DNA of 64,000 nt from Zanthoxylum bungeanum. Its lineage: Eukaryota > Streptophyta > Magnoliopsida > Sapindales > Rutaceae. Within the stretch, counting starts at the first letter, position 1; the number at the start of each line of letters is the position of its first letter. The notes under the pieces are model-generated. The model was not told where the DNA came from. It was given only the letters and a program-made list of their open reading frames with translations, and did no database searches. The DNA lies in assembly GCA_019454045.1 (NCBI GenBank), contig SKCR01031796.1:186001-250000 (forward strand), given 5' to 3'. Shown here piece after piece: positions 48,289 to 61,330 of this stretch. A program made the translations under genes and the position numbers.

Positions 48289-50377
48289 TCATGTCTTGTT
48301 TTTCTTACTTTTTTTCTTCCTTGAGGCGAAGCTGCTTGGTCCAATTTCTATGGACATTCTCTTTGTTCTGCAAAGTAAGATTTAAGAAAGCGAATTAGCA
48401 TCAAAATACCATGTAAATATGTAGAAACAAGTGAAGGTGAGCAAAATATCGAAGGATAAAAAATAGAATGGTATGCATTTACAAACCGTGAAGAAAGCTC
48501 TTCTGACTCCTTGCTACCAGCTTCAACTACACCTGAAGATGTAAAAAAATACAGCCAAATTATGAAACCAAGTCCAAAGATGCAAACCAAATAGCTCAAC
48601 ATAGTTTTCCAAAAGTATGCAAGTTCTTGAAGAGATACGATGCTGTAAATTTCCATATGCCAGTTACAAAAGATAATACCATCAATACTCGAATTTGTGC
48701 TAGTTGGACCTAATAACTCTAATGAACATAATTATCTTCCAACAATGCAGAGAAAAATAGTCAAAAGCAAAGAGTTTAGCAACTCGTTCATGCCCCGTAC
48801 CCATGGGTTTGCTCACTTACTTTCAGCACATTTAGGTCATTAGGTCACTACCTCACATGCTCTTTCCATTGCCAAAACTTGAGAGTTTGCATATATGACT
48901 CCATGATTAAACCATTCTAACAGTAATATGCAGCTAATGGAGGGGAAAAAAACAAACAAACAAACAAGGTTTTACCACAATCTAGTGTGAACCTACAACT
49001 AGAAATTGATAAAGAAGCATAAGCGTACATTTTTAACTTTTTAACACATCATAAAGCCATCCACAAATATCGACCACTATTTTTAATTTTATTTTTATTT
49101 GTCTAAATAATAGATATTTAACCATAATTATTCCTCAAGTCGTAATATAATTATAATTCTGTTTGGCTAAATGATACAGATAAAATGTATAGCATGATAT
49201 AGAAAACTCATTCTCCAAGTACTGTAAGATATTTCAGTCTAGCAAATAGACTATACACACCTGTTTTGTTTTCTTCATCACTTTCTGGCTCTGATTCTAA
49301 ACCCGAACCCCATCGATCTCCACCATCATCAAAGTCCCAACGTTCACCCACTGGAGGCATCCAAAATTCATCTTCTTCCGAATCACTCCCCTTGTCAGAA
49401 GATTCCCTTACTTCAGAAATAATTTCTTCAACCTCTGTTGCTTTCTTCTTTTTCTTCTTCTTCTTTACGTCATTGGCATTTGGTATTGATTCTTCTCCTT
49501 CTTCTACTACCTGTGCTTTATTTAATTTCTCTATTTCCTTTTGCTCTGTACGTATTCATTTGAATTTCAATATTTAGTTCAACGTCTAGGCAGTGGGCAC
49601 CCCTCAAATTAAAAATATACAGATTGAGACAATACAAGATATCAAGTAGGACATCAACATGTAAAAACAAAGAACTAAGTAACTAAACAACCAAAAAACA
49701 AAAACGAACCAAGCTTGTTGAGGAACCGTTTGCCATTGATATGCTTCCAAATATGTTCTTCACTTTTGTTGACTGTATCACCAGTTAGCTTGCATATCAA
49801 CTTTGCACTGATAATCAAACAGAATGAAATAATATCAACAAAAATTACTTGAATAAAACACCCGCATTCACTTTGATTGCTGCAGAGACAAAATTTATTA
49901 AAATATTCCCTAAAAATTGCTTGAAACAGTTTTAAGAAATTAAATTTTTATTTTTATTTTCCTCTAATCGGGTTCTCAAAAAACAGCTTAAAAACACAAA
50001 CAAACATAAAAAAAAAATGTATCAATTATGAATACCTTCGTAACTACGTTGATGATATCAAAACCCTAAACCCTAATTAAAGGAAATTTAGAAGAAATAC
50101 AAGGCGTCTGAACAGAAAAGATGGAAATTTTTTATTACCGGGAGAGAGGGTCTTGCTTGAACATGTTAAGAGGGGGCTTGTTGTGGGACAGAGCGAAGTC
50201 GATGAGACCCAAACGACAACGTTTGGACTGAGAATAGGAGTCTCTGTCTTTGGCAAGCATCTCGTGGCCTGTCTCTACGCACTTGAACCTGCCGTTTTCG
50301 AGCTCCGTATAGTTCAGTGAACCCAGCAGGTTGTTTCCTTCCATTCCTCCTTCCTTCTCTTCTTTGGCTGAAGCCAT
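48289..50377 (-). CDS. SURF2: Plant SURF2 (surfeit locus protein 2), 5 exons
   Basis: Minus-strand exons 50377-50139, 49807-49710, 49545-49261, 48532-48487 and 48367-48289 join in frame into 248 residues; all introns are GT-AG. The N-terminus MASAKEEKEGG leads into ELENGRFKCVETGHEMLAKD, where the TGHE motif is the SURF2 signature, followed by YSQSKRCRLGLIDFALS and NMFKQDPLSR. Exon 2 gives LICKLTGDTVNKSEEHIWKHINGKRF. Exon 3 has a long Lys tract and acidic stretches, then EFWMPPVGERWDFDDGGDRW, a conserved SURF2 block. The C-terminus is basic (SRKKKSKKNKT), fitting a nuclear or nucleolar protein. The exact role in plants is not established; in animals SURF2 is nucleolar. No defects seen. A hAT-type MITE begins 218 bp upstream of the ATG. 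Confidence 0.93.
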
Positions 50378-50594
50378 TGCTGCTGCTCACTGTGTGAAAG
50401 ACAATTCTGTTTTGCTTTGTTTTTGTCTTTTTATCAAACGGCGACGTTTGCTTTGTTTTTGGTTCTATTTGCCCTTCAAAACAGTGTAGTAGAACGTTGT
50501 CGTTTCTTGGTATTATTTGTTGGGAATTTAATTTCATAATTACTCATTATACCCTTTTTTTTTTTTTTATAATTACTCATTAAGTCTATGTTAT
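50378..50594 (-). promoter_or_regulatory. SURF2 upstream region (5' leader and short promoter)
   Basis: Only 217 bp separate the start codon from the MITE end at 50595. The stretch includes CTTTGTTTTTG repeats and a T run. The promoter must lie in this short segment or extend into the inserted MITE and Copia C. Confidence 0.4.
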
Positions 50595-50912
50595 TTAGGG
50601 GTGGCAATCTCGATCGGGAATCTTGGATTCGTTCAATTCTATTTAATTTGTATGAAATATGATATAGATTTGGGAAAATTGATTCGTTTAATAGATAAAT
50701 CAATTCGATTCGATTCGTTTATTAAACGAATCGAACATGAATTCAAGCTCACCAATTTGTTTATTCGTTTATTATTATTTTTCAATTAAGAACAACATAG
50801 ACCATTTTAATGCATAATAGAAGCAGTTGGGCTGTGCTTAGCACCTAGGTCGTTTTTTTTTTAAAAACAACGAATTTATATCACTAAATCATGTAAGAAC
50901 TAAAATGATACA

Positions 50913-52868
50913 TGTTGGACAATTATGACCCATAGTATCACTATTTGTACAAAATATGGTGTTGTTGTAAAAATTAACTATGTGACAAAGGAAATTGTTT
51001 TTTTATCATTTGTAATTGGATTACCGGGATATATTTAAATGATAAAAGTCCATATGATTAGTTTCAGATTAATAAGATATGAGACAGTATTAATCCACTA
51101 AGGTTTAATCATTAAATATCCCTAGTCGTAGTATTCTCGAGACTGGACATCGATAATGCAGAATAGACTAGTATTGCACTTGTGCGCGTTGTGGGAGCAT
51201 AACAGCATAGTTCTCATATATGGATACTTATGCAAGTGTGATAGGAGGTTGTGTTTATCGATGGTACGGAAATAGCTTCGCTCTGCATAGACCCCTCGTA
51301 ATCCCATTGGTAGTATGACTATGTGTCTATGGGAATCCGAATCAGGGTAGGTGTATTTGGTCTTAACCTGAGACTTGCATCGCTAATACTTGCGACAATC
51401 AATATACTTTGGTTTTGATCGTCCGGACTTTAACAGGTTCTGTGTACGCCTCTTCTGGGTATATTGAGAATCGTAGTGTATTATGTGTGATGTCAAGATG
51501 GAAGTATAACTTCAGTCATATGGAGATGACGATCACGTAAGATACGGAACTAGTACTCTTAAGTATTGCAGTCATCGGGATAATATGGCTAGGTCATGAT
51601 TATCTGATTATAGAGACTAGTTACCAGAGATCCGATATATGCTTCGTACGTGGCAGACACAATTCCAACCCCAGGCCTAGCATGTGACATCTGATACTGG
51701 ATCATAATACGCAATACTACGTATACTACGCCTGAGATAGATTACATATTCCTTAAAAGAATATTTCTGGAGAATTGGGTAGGCACGATGCTTTGCTAAA
51801 AACCAACCATGTCTTGTAAATCGGTAAGAACGTGGTACCGGGTACGCACGTGTTCGGATAGTTCGACGACCGGATTTACTGCCAACATATCCAGGGATCT
51901 CATGGGTCGCTTCCCGAAGATTCACCGATGACGTATGACTCGAACATAATTAATCTAGGATTAATTATAAGAGAAAAAATTAATCTAGGATTAATTAGGG
52001 CGAGATTTTATCTGGGATAAAATTCAGATAGAAGAGAAATATCGATTAATTTGGAATTAATCGATTAAATAATATATTTGATATATTAAATGAAATTAGA
52101 TTTCATAACAAAATTAAAATTGGATTTTAATTCGGGCGAACGAATTAATTTAGAATTAATTCGCGAGCGACTATAAATAGTTATTTTGCTAGCCATTATT
52201 ATTTAATTAAATTTGATTCAATTAAGACGCAACTGAAAATTCATTAATTCGGAATTAACGAACCCGAGCCCGGAATGTGTTTTGCGGGCCCACTCGGATT
52301 TAGAATTAAGTGGGGCCCACCTCAAGTCACATCACTAGTCAATCTCATCGCTTTTTTGTGATGGAAGTTGTTGGTTGATTTTGGCTTGTAAAACACACTT
52401 TTATTATTTAATTATGAAAAGGTGAAAGACATCTACCAACTTGGATTTGGTATTAGGTCTTTTGATTTTTGAAAATCAATTACACTTTTCATTTTATTCA
52501 CTCTTCACTGTTCACTCTTCTCTCCCTCATTTAGGCATGAATTGCCTCTCTCCTCTCTTCTCTTGGCTTGGCCAAGAGTCACACATAGGAAATGGGAATT
52601 TTTGTTGCAAAAATTCTCCATTGCTAGCACATCAAATGAGTCATTCAAAGGTGTTAAGGACACTAACCCTTGAGTTTGAATTCAAGAAAAAGCTTGGAAT
52701 CTCAACCTATAATTCAAAGAGAAGTTTGGAGCACTACACAATAAGCAAAAGTTTTGAACTCTCTACCTACATCCAATCCGTTCAATGTAAGTATTTCCGA
52801 TACTTCTTTGCGTATTCACATTCTTTTATGCTTAATGATCTTGGATCTAGTTCGTAGAGAACCCAACA
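50913..52868 (+). repeat. Copia C 5' LTR, 1,956 bp
   Basis: Begins TGTTGGACAATTATGACCCA and ends GTAGAGAACCCAACA. Differs from the 3' LTR at about 6% of positions over a 370-base stretch compared by eye (51360-51730 against 59210-59580). It contains spaced AATTAATT palindromes at 52043-52063 and 52142-52162. Open frames inside (for example 52441-52857) have no homology that I recognise. Confidence 0.92.
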
Positions 52869-54960
52869 ATGGTATCATAGCCTAAATTAAGCATGAAATG
52901 AAATTAGGGTGGGTATTTTTGATTTGAGCATGATTTGATCAAATTGTTTGTTTGAATATGCTTAGATAATGTTAACTTAGAGTTATGCATGATCAATTTG
53001 ATGAAAAATTAATTGGATTAATTTTCCCCAATTTATTAGGCTTGGCCGAATTCATTAGGTGCCCTAAGCTCTTGGTGATTTTTGATTTTAAGCCATTGGA
53101 TGTGTTTAGAGTGTTTGGATATATTGATTTGTGATTTAATTGGATTGAAATCAAAATCGGATATAAAAATCCCTTGAATTACCGTGAGCTATTGAAAGAG
53201 CATATTGGATTGATTTGCTTCAATTTGTGTTGGACATAAGTTGAATAGTTAAAGCATGATTAATTAGTGTAATTGGTGTTTTGGAAATATTAATTTAACT
53301 AATTAATTATGGCTATTACACTTTAATTAATTAAATTGTGAAATTTGGAATATTAGAATTTAATTAATTGGGCTTAATTTGGAATTGGGCTAAAGATGTT
53401 ATATTTGGGCCTAATGGGCTTGGTTGGGCCAAGTTGGTTTAGGACAATTGGATTGGATCCAAATTGGGCCTAAACCATTCCATTAAATCCTTTAAATAAT
53501 TAATTGGGCCTTTAAATAATTAATTGGGCCTAATGGGCCAAAATTAATTTTATGGCAAATGGTGATTACTTATTGGGCTTTGGTTGCCAAAGTCCATGCC
53601 TTGATAAATTAATTGAAAGCAGATTGGACTTTAATTAAATTGACATTGGATGTTAATTGGGCTTTGAGACCCATTAAAATTAGATTTGGAATCTAAGTCG
53701 TAAAGGCACATCAAAAGTGTAATTATTTAATTTGGAATTAAATATAGAATTAGTAATGAATACAAATTAAATTGGATTTAAAATTATAGTTCGATATAAT
53801 TCAAGAATACATGCTTTGAGTACTAATTTTTAAACGAGTTGGACTCGCGCAAATCAAATCGTTGTTTGAACATTGGATGGTCATTAATCAAAGATGAATT
53901 AATTGGATTAGATTGACTGATAACATGCTTTGTGTGAATACATGGATGTATTGTATGAATAATGTATATCGGATGGATATTAGATGGGTGAGGGCAATTT
54001 TGAAAATTATTGTAATAAATTTAGAATTTATTAAATTGGACCTGCGTGTCCAGCCTTTATCTCTTGATTCTTTGTAATTCTCTTCTCACATATTCCCTTC
54101 AATGTAAATGAGGTTTCTTTAGAAGTGTTATGTAATTGGGTAGAGGTTATAATAGTGCTAGCCGGGGAGAGGAAATGGAGAGATTTGTTCTAGGAACAAA
54201 ATGTATTATATATCCATCCGCATATCATTATTAATTTATTTATCGCGCCTTATTATGCTTTTACAATGCATGTTTAAGGGTGTATGATGAGACCTAATCA
54301 AAGATAATTAATTGGTTGCCAATTATACGGAAAACCCTAAACAAATATTAAGCGTTTTCCTTCCATTGAGTGATTCTCTCTCAAGATCCAAGATTGGCAC
54401 TGGTTTGTTGGCCAAATTCAAGACCTTTGTCCAAGGCGGATGTGTTTGAATCATGAAGGCTTTGTTCTATATCATATGTCTTGTCCAAGTTGTGATTTGT
54501 TGGCCAAAGTCAAGATCACTTCTTGTCGATCGATATCGATTACGAAGTTTTCCAAAGTCAATGAGTCCCGCTTAACTGGAATCATTAAGCTTGTTGTGCC
54601 AAAGCCAAGGCTTAGTTGATTTAGAGGAAAAGGTTAGGAAAATATATTGGATATATTTGCATATATATATATATATATTATGTATATGTATTTTGTACTT
54701 GTAGATCTACCTACCGGATCTAGGAATTGGATGAGATCCAATTGATCTTAGAGATCTACCTAGTTAAGTTTCATACAACTTGTTGGCCAAAGTCAAGGTT
54801 GTGTGTTATTTAACGGGATCCTAGCCCACTAGGAAATTAGGTTTCCCGAGTATTCCACAGAAGATTAGAGGCTCGCCGAAAAATAGTGGGAGGCAAGTAT
54901 TAAATTTGCAATTTCGTTTAGATACTTGCCAATACGCGCTCATTTTAATTTTCATCATTA

Positions 54961-54992
<32 letters not shown>

Positions 54993-55200
54993 TAGTTAGA
55001 CTAATATTTAATGTTGTTTTAATTAAACAGTTCGACTGTATTCAGACTATTTCATTTATAGTTGATTATATAATTGGATTATAGTAATCAATATATTTGA
55101 ATTTAACCAATCAATATTAGTTGATTATATAGTTAGACTATAGTAATCATTATATTCTATAGTACCCGAAATCGTTGATTAGATAGTTGTACTATTGAAA
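52869..55200 (+). other. Copia C PBS and leader
   Basis: TGGTATCATAGCC at 52870-52882 matches the initiator Met PBS with one change. TGGGC[CT] motifs are dense at 53360-53660, at least ten in 300 bases, including an exact 22-base tandem copy at about 53500-53543. TTGGCCAAAGTCAAGAT-type units follow near 54400-54800. TA microsatellites lie at 54661-54680 and 54967-54992. Confidence 0.8.
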
Positions 55201-58200
55201 TCAAAATAACTGAAAGATTAACGTTTAGAACATAATCCTGTGTGCAAATGTCTTTAAGCGGCTTTAATTTTCAGATTGGGAATAAAACTTAAGGATAGTC
55301 CTAGGAACTGAGATGTCATTCTATTTGATAGAGTGACATCTCAGGCCTGAGCCCGGAGTTGAGCAAATAGTAGAGCATGAGCTTTGGAAGACTCATTGTG
55401 ATGATAACTCTAATGTTCAATCTGTTATGCTTGCCGCAAATATTCCTTAATTTCATTGTCAGAATTAAGGATTAGATCCTTAAAATCATGATGTTGAAAT
55501 TGAAGGAACTTCATAGATCTATTCATAGATCTTAGAAGTGCTAACTGCAGAAGATAACTCTTAAAGAATTAATGGCTACGCTCAAGGAGACAGAGCTAGA
55601 GCTTGCAAAAGGGCAAGAAGCGCAAGGTGCACTTTACTTCAACATCCCAAAAGGTCAAGACTTGGCCAAAGGCTTCTACGGATGTGAAGAAAAATGGCAA
55701 AGTTAAAATCGTCACAATCTTCTAGGAATAAAAAGGACGTATCCCAAAATGTCTGCCGAGACTGTGGCAAACGAGGTCATTGGAACCGTGACTGCTGTAT
55801 GGACAAGGCAGACATGAATGAAGTGAAGGCGGGGCAATGCTCCGATTTTAAGTATGTTTGTCATAAACATGTTCACTACTAGTTTCAAAATTGGATTTTT
55901 GATACTAGATGTGGTACATAAATATGTACTGATGTGCAGAATCTGCTGATGAGCAGGATACTGACTTCAATTGAGATTGACCTGTGAGTCGAAAACGGGA
56001 CGTGAGTCGCAGTTTTAACCGTAGAAACCTAATTTTATGAACTACCATTGGGGCATGTACTTAAATTAGGAAACTATTATAATGTACCTAGTTTGACTAG
56101 AAATATTATCTCTATATCTAGTATAACTCGTTGCAGGTATACCTTTATATTTTAGAACACTAAGTGTTTTATTTTATAAAGATGATATTGAGATAATCAC
56201 ATTAGATGTGAATAACAGTATTTATATTTGAATATAAACAAATCTCATACCTATGACATGACAAACAAATAGCTCAAACTTAATAAATCAGTTGAGACTT
56301 AAAAGTGGCATTGTTGTCTGAGACACATCAACAAGACTCGTATATCCATACTTTCGAATAGTGGGTACTTGGACGGATTTAATTCTAATCCAAATGATGT
56401 CTACGAATCTAGTTTATTAGGCAAAGTGCCTAAAACACCTTTTACTTGGTAAAAGTACAAGTGTCACCGATCTGTTAGCCCTCGTTCATAGTGACATAAG
56501 TGGGCCCATGTCTAGCTAGGCTAGAGGTGAATATGAACACTTCGTAACCTTTTAGGATGTGGCATCACGTTATGGTTATGTGTTTCTTGTGAAACATAAG
56601 TCAGAAACTTTTGATAAATTCAAAGAGTTTCGATATGAAGTAGACAGACAGACCGGCTAAAGTATTAAACTGTCACGGTTAGACCGTAGTGGAAAATACT
56701 TAAGCAATAAGTTTCTCGACTATTTGAAAGAGTATGGTATTCTTTCATACTGGACTCCTCCCGGAACACCTCAATTTGACGGTGTGTCCGAACAGAGAAA
56801 CCGAACTTCGTTGGACATGGTAAGGTTAATGATGAGTCGCTCTGAGCTACCATTTTCCTTCTAGGGATACGCATTAAACACTGCAATACTTATTTTGAAT
56901 AATGTTCCATAAAAATCTGTTAGACAGAATTCATATTAGATATGAACAGGAAAAAAACTGGGTTTTCTCATTCCTGAAGATTTGGGAATGTTGGGCATAT
57001 GTTTGGATGATACCAAACTAGAACTCAAATCGGATAAGTGCCTAATTTGTAGGTTCTCCTAAGGAAACCAAAGTATAGTACTTATACAACTCACAAGAGA
57101 ATAATGTAATTGTTTCTCTCCATGCGGTTGTCCTAAGAGGAATACCTATATGCAGTGGTAAGTGGGAGGAAAGTAAAACTCGATGAAAATCGGAGTAATA
57201 CTGTTCCAGACACCGATTCCTTAACGGAACACAAACAGTTCATCAGGGATGAAATTGTACCACAAACTTCGAATACACAATAACCGCGTAAGTAGGAGAG
57301 AGTCAGAAAACAACCTGAGAGGTATGGGTTTCTGATATCACCTCATAAAGATGTCAATCTTATTGAGGAAAATGAACCGGCTACGTATGAGGAAGTGATA
57401 CAAGGTATCGACTCCTATTATGACAAAATGCCATGAAGTCCAAAATGGATTCCATGTATAGCAACCATGTTTAGACACTGGTTGATGTACCGGAAGACAT
57501 GGTGCCTATTGGTACTAAATGAGTCTTCAAGGAAGACAAACATGGATGGCAACATACAAACGTACAAAGCTAGACTTGTAGCGAAAATGTATGGTTATCA
57601 ATATTGTGTCGATTACGACGAAACCTTTTATCTGTTGGCATGATTAAATCCATTTGGATAATACTTGCTAATGCTGTATTTTTTATTTATGAAATATAGC
57701 AGCTGAACGTCAAAATCGCTTTCCTTAAACGAAAACCTTTTGGAGGATGTTTACAAAATCCTGACGGTTTTGTCGTACCAAAACGTGCAAACAAGGTTTG
57801 CAAGTTAAATTGATCCATTTATGGATTGAAGCAAGCATTGAATTCTTGGAACTGTCGTTTTGATGTAATCATAATGGTATATGATTTAATTCAAAACGAA
57901 AATGATTCTTGTGTATATAAGAAGGTTAGTGGGAGCGCACTGACAATGATTGTCCTATATAATGATGACATGTCATTTCTTGGAAATGACATTCCCATAA
58001 TACAATCGGTGAAAGCTTGGCTTTCATAAAAATTCTCCGTAGACTACTTGAGAGAGGCAACCTTTATTCTAGGAATAAAGATCTACTTGGATAGATCTAA
58101 AAGTTGTTGTCACTCTCCGAGAACTCATACATTGAAAGACATGTACGCGACCTGGTGTCTCATATGCTTTGAGCATATGGAGTCACAATCAAGTCAATCC

Positions 58201-58690
58201 AAGTGATGGTCACTGGATTGATGCTAAGAACATCCTTAAGTATCTTAGACGAACTAAGGATGCTTTCTTAAGCTATGGAGAAGAAGAACTTGAGGTGACT
58301 GAGTTCACTGCTGCAAGTTTCCAAACCGATAAAAATGACTATAAGTCGTAATAAGGGTATTATATAGTTTGAATAACGGAACAGTGAGCTGGAAATCTTC
58401 CTAGCAAGATACTGTTGCCAAATAAACAACAAAAGCAGAATATTGCTGATTTGAGGCAGCAATAGAAGCATTTTGGATCTATAAAATTCCTAATTAGATT
58501 AGGAGTAGTTCTGTTAGCAGCTAAGCTAGGCTACAGCGCAGGCTAAAAAATAGCAGTCTCATCAACAATCCAAATATATACTTCTGATTTGTCGGATCAT
58601 ACATCGTAGCGATGTGATGATCGAATAAATCGCATCTGATGATAACCTTTCAAATCCGCTGACGAAAGCTGTTTCTCAGCAGAAGTTTGA
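55201..58690 (+). pseudogene. Copia C gag-pol, heavily decayed
   Basis: All domains are recognisable but broken every 60-200 bases. The zinc knuckle CRDCGKRGHWNRDC is intact at 55694-55882. The protease motif reads FDTRCG instead of FDxGCG. Integrase keeps HSDIS and SEQRNR-like pieces with stops between. In RT the catalytic motif reads YNDD instead of YVDD (57826-58029). RNase H runs at 58169-58470 (DAKNILKYLRRTKDAFLSYG). It is the least coding-competent of the three copies. Confidence 0.85.
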
Positions 58691-58753
58691 ACGACCCGTA
58701 CATAGTTCAAGTGTAAGACACTTGAGTGATTGGCTATAGGCCAAGTGGGAGAT

Positions 58754-60693
58754 TTTTGGACAATTATGACCCATAGCATAACTATTTGTACAGAACATGG
58801 TGTTGTACAAATTAACTATGTGACAAAGGAAAATGCTCTTTTATCGTTTGTAATTGGATTACCGGGATATATATAAATGATAAAAATCCATATGATTAGT
58901 TCCGGATTAATAAGATATGAGAAAGTATTAATCCACTAAGGTTTAATCATTAAATATCCCTAGTCGTAGTATTCTCGAGACTGGACATCGATAATGCAGA
59001 ATAGACTATTATTGCACTTGTGCGCATTGTGAGAGCATAACGACATAGTTCTCATATATTTAAGTATTGGATACTTATGCAAGTGTGATAGGAGGTTGTG
59101 TTTACCGATGATACGGAAACAGCTTCGCTCTGCATAGACCCCTTGGAATCCCATTGGTAGTATGACTATGTGTCTATGGGAATCCGAATCAAGGTAGGTG
59201 TATTTGGTCTTAACCTGAGACTTGCATCGCTAATACTTGCGACAATTAATATACTTTGGTTTTGGTCGTCCGGGGCTTTAACAGGTTCCGTGTATGCCTC
59301 TTCTGGGTGTATTGAGAATCGTAGTGTATTGGGTGTAATGTCAAGATGGAAGTATCACTTCAGTCATATGGAGATGACGATCACGTAGAATACGGAACTA
59401 GTACTCTTAAGTACTGCAGTCATCGGGATAATATGGCTAGGTCATGATTATCCGATTATAGAGACTAGTTACCAGAGATCCAATATATGTTTCGTACGGG
59501 ACAGACACAATTTCAGCCCCAGGCCTAGCATGTGACATCCGATACTGGATCGTAATACGCAATACTACGTATACTACGCCTAACATAGATTACATATTCC
59601 TTAAAAAAATATTTCTAGAGAATTGGGTAGGCACGGTGCTTTGCTAGAAGCCAACCATGTCTTGTAAATCGGTAAGAACGTGGTACCGGATACGCACGTG
59701 TTCAGATAGTCTGACGACCGAATTTACTGCCAACATATCCAGGGATCTCATGGGTCACTTCCCGAAGATTCACCGATGACGTATGACTCGAACATAATTA
59801 ATCTATGATTAATTATAAGAGGAAAAAATTAATCTATGATTAATTACGGCGAGATTTTATCTGGGATAAAATTCAAATAGAAGAGAGATAACGATTAATT
59901 CGGAATTAATCGATTAAATAATATATTCGATATATTAAATGAAATTAGATTTCATAACAAAATTAAAATTGGATTTTAATTCGGGCGAATGAATTAATTT
60001 AGAATTAATTCGCGAGCGACTTTAAATAGTTATTTTGCTAGGCATTATTATTTAATTAAATTTGATTTAATTAAGTCGCAACGGAAAATTCGTTAATTCG
60101 GAATTAACGAACCTGAGCCCGGAATGTGTTTTGCGGGCCCACTCGGATTTAGAATTAAGTGGGGCCCACCTCAAGTCACATCACTAGTCAATCTCATCAC
60201 TTTTTTGGTGATGGAAGTTGTTGGTTCATTATTTAATTATGAAAAGGTGAAAGACATCTACCAACTTGGATTTGGTATTAGGTCTTTTGATTTTTGAAAA
60301 TCAATTACACTTTTCATTTTATTCACTCTTCGCTCTTCACTCTTCTCTCCCTCATTTAGGCGTGAATTGCCTCTCTCCCTCTCTTCTCTTGGCTTGGCCG
60401 AGAGTCACACATAGGAAAGGGGAATTTTTGTTGCAAAAATTCTCCATTGCTAGCACGTCAAAGGAGTCATTCAAAGGTGTTAGGGACACTAACCCTTGAG
60501 TTTGGAATTCAAGAACAAGCCTGGAAGCTCAACCTACAATTCAAAGAGAAGCTTGGAGCACTACACAAGGAGCAAAAGTTTTGAACTCTCCACCTACATC
60601 CAATCCGTTCAATGTAAGTATTTCCGTTACTCTTTGCGTATTCACATTCTTTTATGCTTAATGATCTTGGATCTAGTTCTTAGAGACCCAACA
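58754..60693 (+). repeat. Copia C 3' LTR, 1,940 bp
   Basis: Starts TTTTGGACAATTATGACCCA (the first TGTT has mutated) and ends TAGAGACCCAACA, in register with the 5' LTR. Borders are set by that alignment, the PPT-like tract and the right flank ATACC. Confidence 0.9.
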
Positions 60694-60832
60694 ATACCTC
60701 ATATGAATCCTAATATTATGATTCGTTTATTAAACGAATCAAATACGAACCCATCAAATTTTGATTCAATTTGTTTAGGATTCGACACAAATTCGATTCG
60801 TCAATTTATTTAGCCACCTCTACTAATGTTAT

Positions 60833-61330
60833 AACAATAAAGGTCAATGTTACGTTATGCACTTTATTGATAAAAACAACTAGGATCTAATGTGTAATTA
60901 TGAAAAAAAAATTAGGCAATCTATCTTATTATATATAGGAGATGACACACTGTTGATGCTGCAATTTATCTGCTGGCATGTAGGACAATTCAGCATTCAG
61001 CAAACCCTGGAAATTCGCTGGGTTCTGGCTAATTAGAATGGCATATAAACAGAATAACTTCTGGTGAATGGCTCACAAGAACTGTCATACTTAAAACCAA
61101 ATAAACTGCAAGACAAGTCAATGAAATTTCCGAAACTCAGTAATATTTCCAAGTTCTTGTTTGGGTGAAATACAAAGATTGGCTACATGAGAGCACCTTA
61201 TAACCTATAATAATAGAGGCCTGGATTGCAAATTCTTCATTACCAATAATAATATCTGGATTGCAAATTCTTCGTTACCAATGATTACACTCATACTATA
61301 AATTTACACACAAGTACTGACATTAAGAAT
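60833..61330 (-). other. Spacer and probable 3' UTR of SGF29
   Basis: No coding sequence. The segment GGATTGCAAATTCTTC..TTACCAAT occurs twice (about 61221 and 61258), a local 30-40 bp duplication. The part near 61330 is probably the SGF29 3' untranslated region. Confidence 0.45.

Larger units (their letters stand above)
50913..60693 (+). mobile_element. Copia retrotransposon, copy C, both LTRs, dead coding region
   Basis: Plus-strand 9.78-kb element in the MITE. The 5' LTR is 50913-52868, with PBS-like TGGTATCATAGCC at 52870. The leader runs to about 55200, then gag-pol remnants, a PPT-like AGGCCAAGTGGGAGA and the 3' LTR 58754-60693. Flanking 5-mers ATACA (50908-50912) and ATACC (60694-60698) match at 4 of 5 bases. 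It is the only copy in the window with a complete outline and no further nested insertion. Confidence 0.92.
50595..60824. mobile_element. hAT-type MITE split by Copia C
   Basis: Left end TTAGGGGTGGCAA and right end (inward) AGTAGAGGTGGCTA share TAG-GGTGGC, similar to plant hAT termini. Flanks TATGTTAT (50587-50594) and AATGTTAT (60825-60832) match at 7 of 8 bases, fitting an 8-bp hAT duplication. Without Copia C the element is about 450 bp, has no coding frame, and is filled with palindromic ATTCGTTTATTAAACGAAT-type motifs. This makes it a non-autonomous element. Related sequence occurs at 8170-8584. Confidence 0.7.

Noticed and set aside
50166..50537. 123-codon minus-strand open frame overlapping SURF2 exon 1
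   Set aside because: It is in a different frame from the conserved SURF2 protein and runs into the promoter; a shadow frame.
51677..51925. Antisense open frame of about 80 codons recurring in Copia LTRs (also 45326-45583 and 32078-32305)
   Set aside because: The recurrence follows from LTR homology. The frame length and reading change between copies, and there is no known domain, so selection on a protein is not shown.
52441..52857. 138-codon open frame in the Copia C LTR (and 60266-60813 in the other LTR)
   Set aside because: The frame is broken into two by frameshift in the other LTR and lies in a typical LTR 3' region; no domain recognised.
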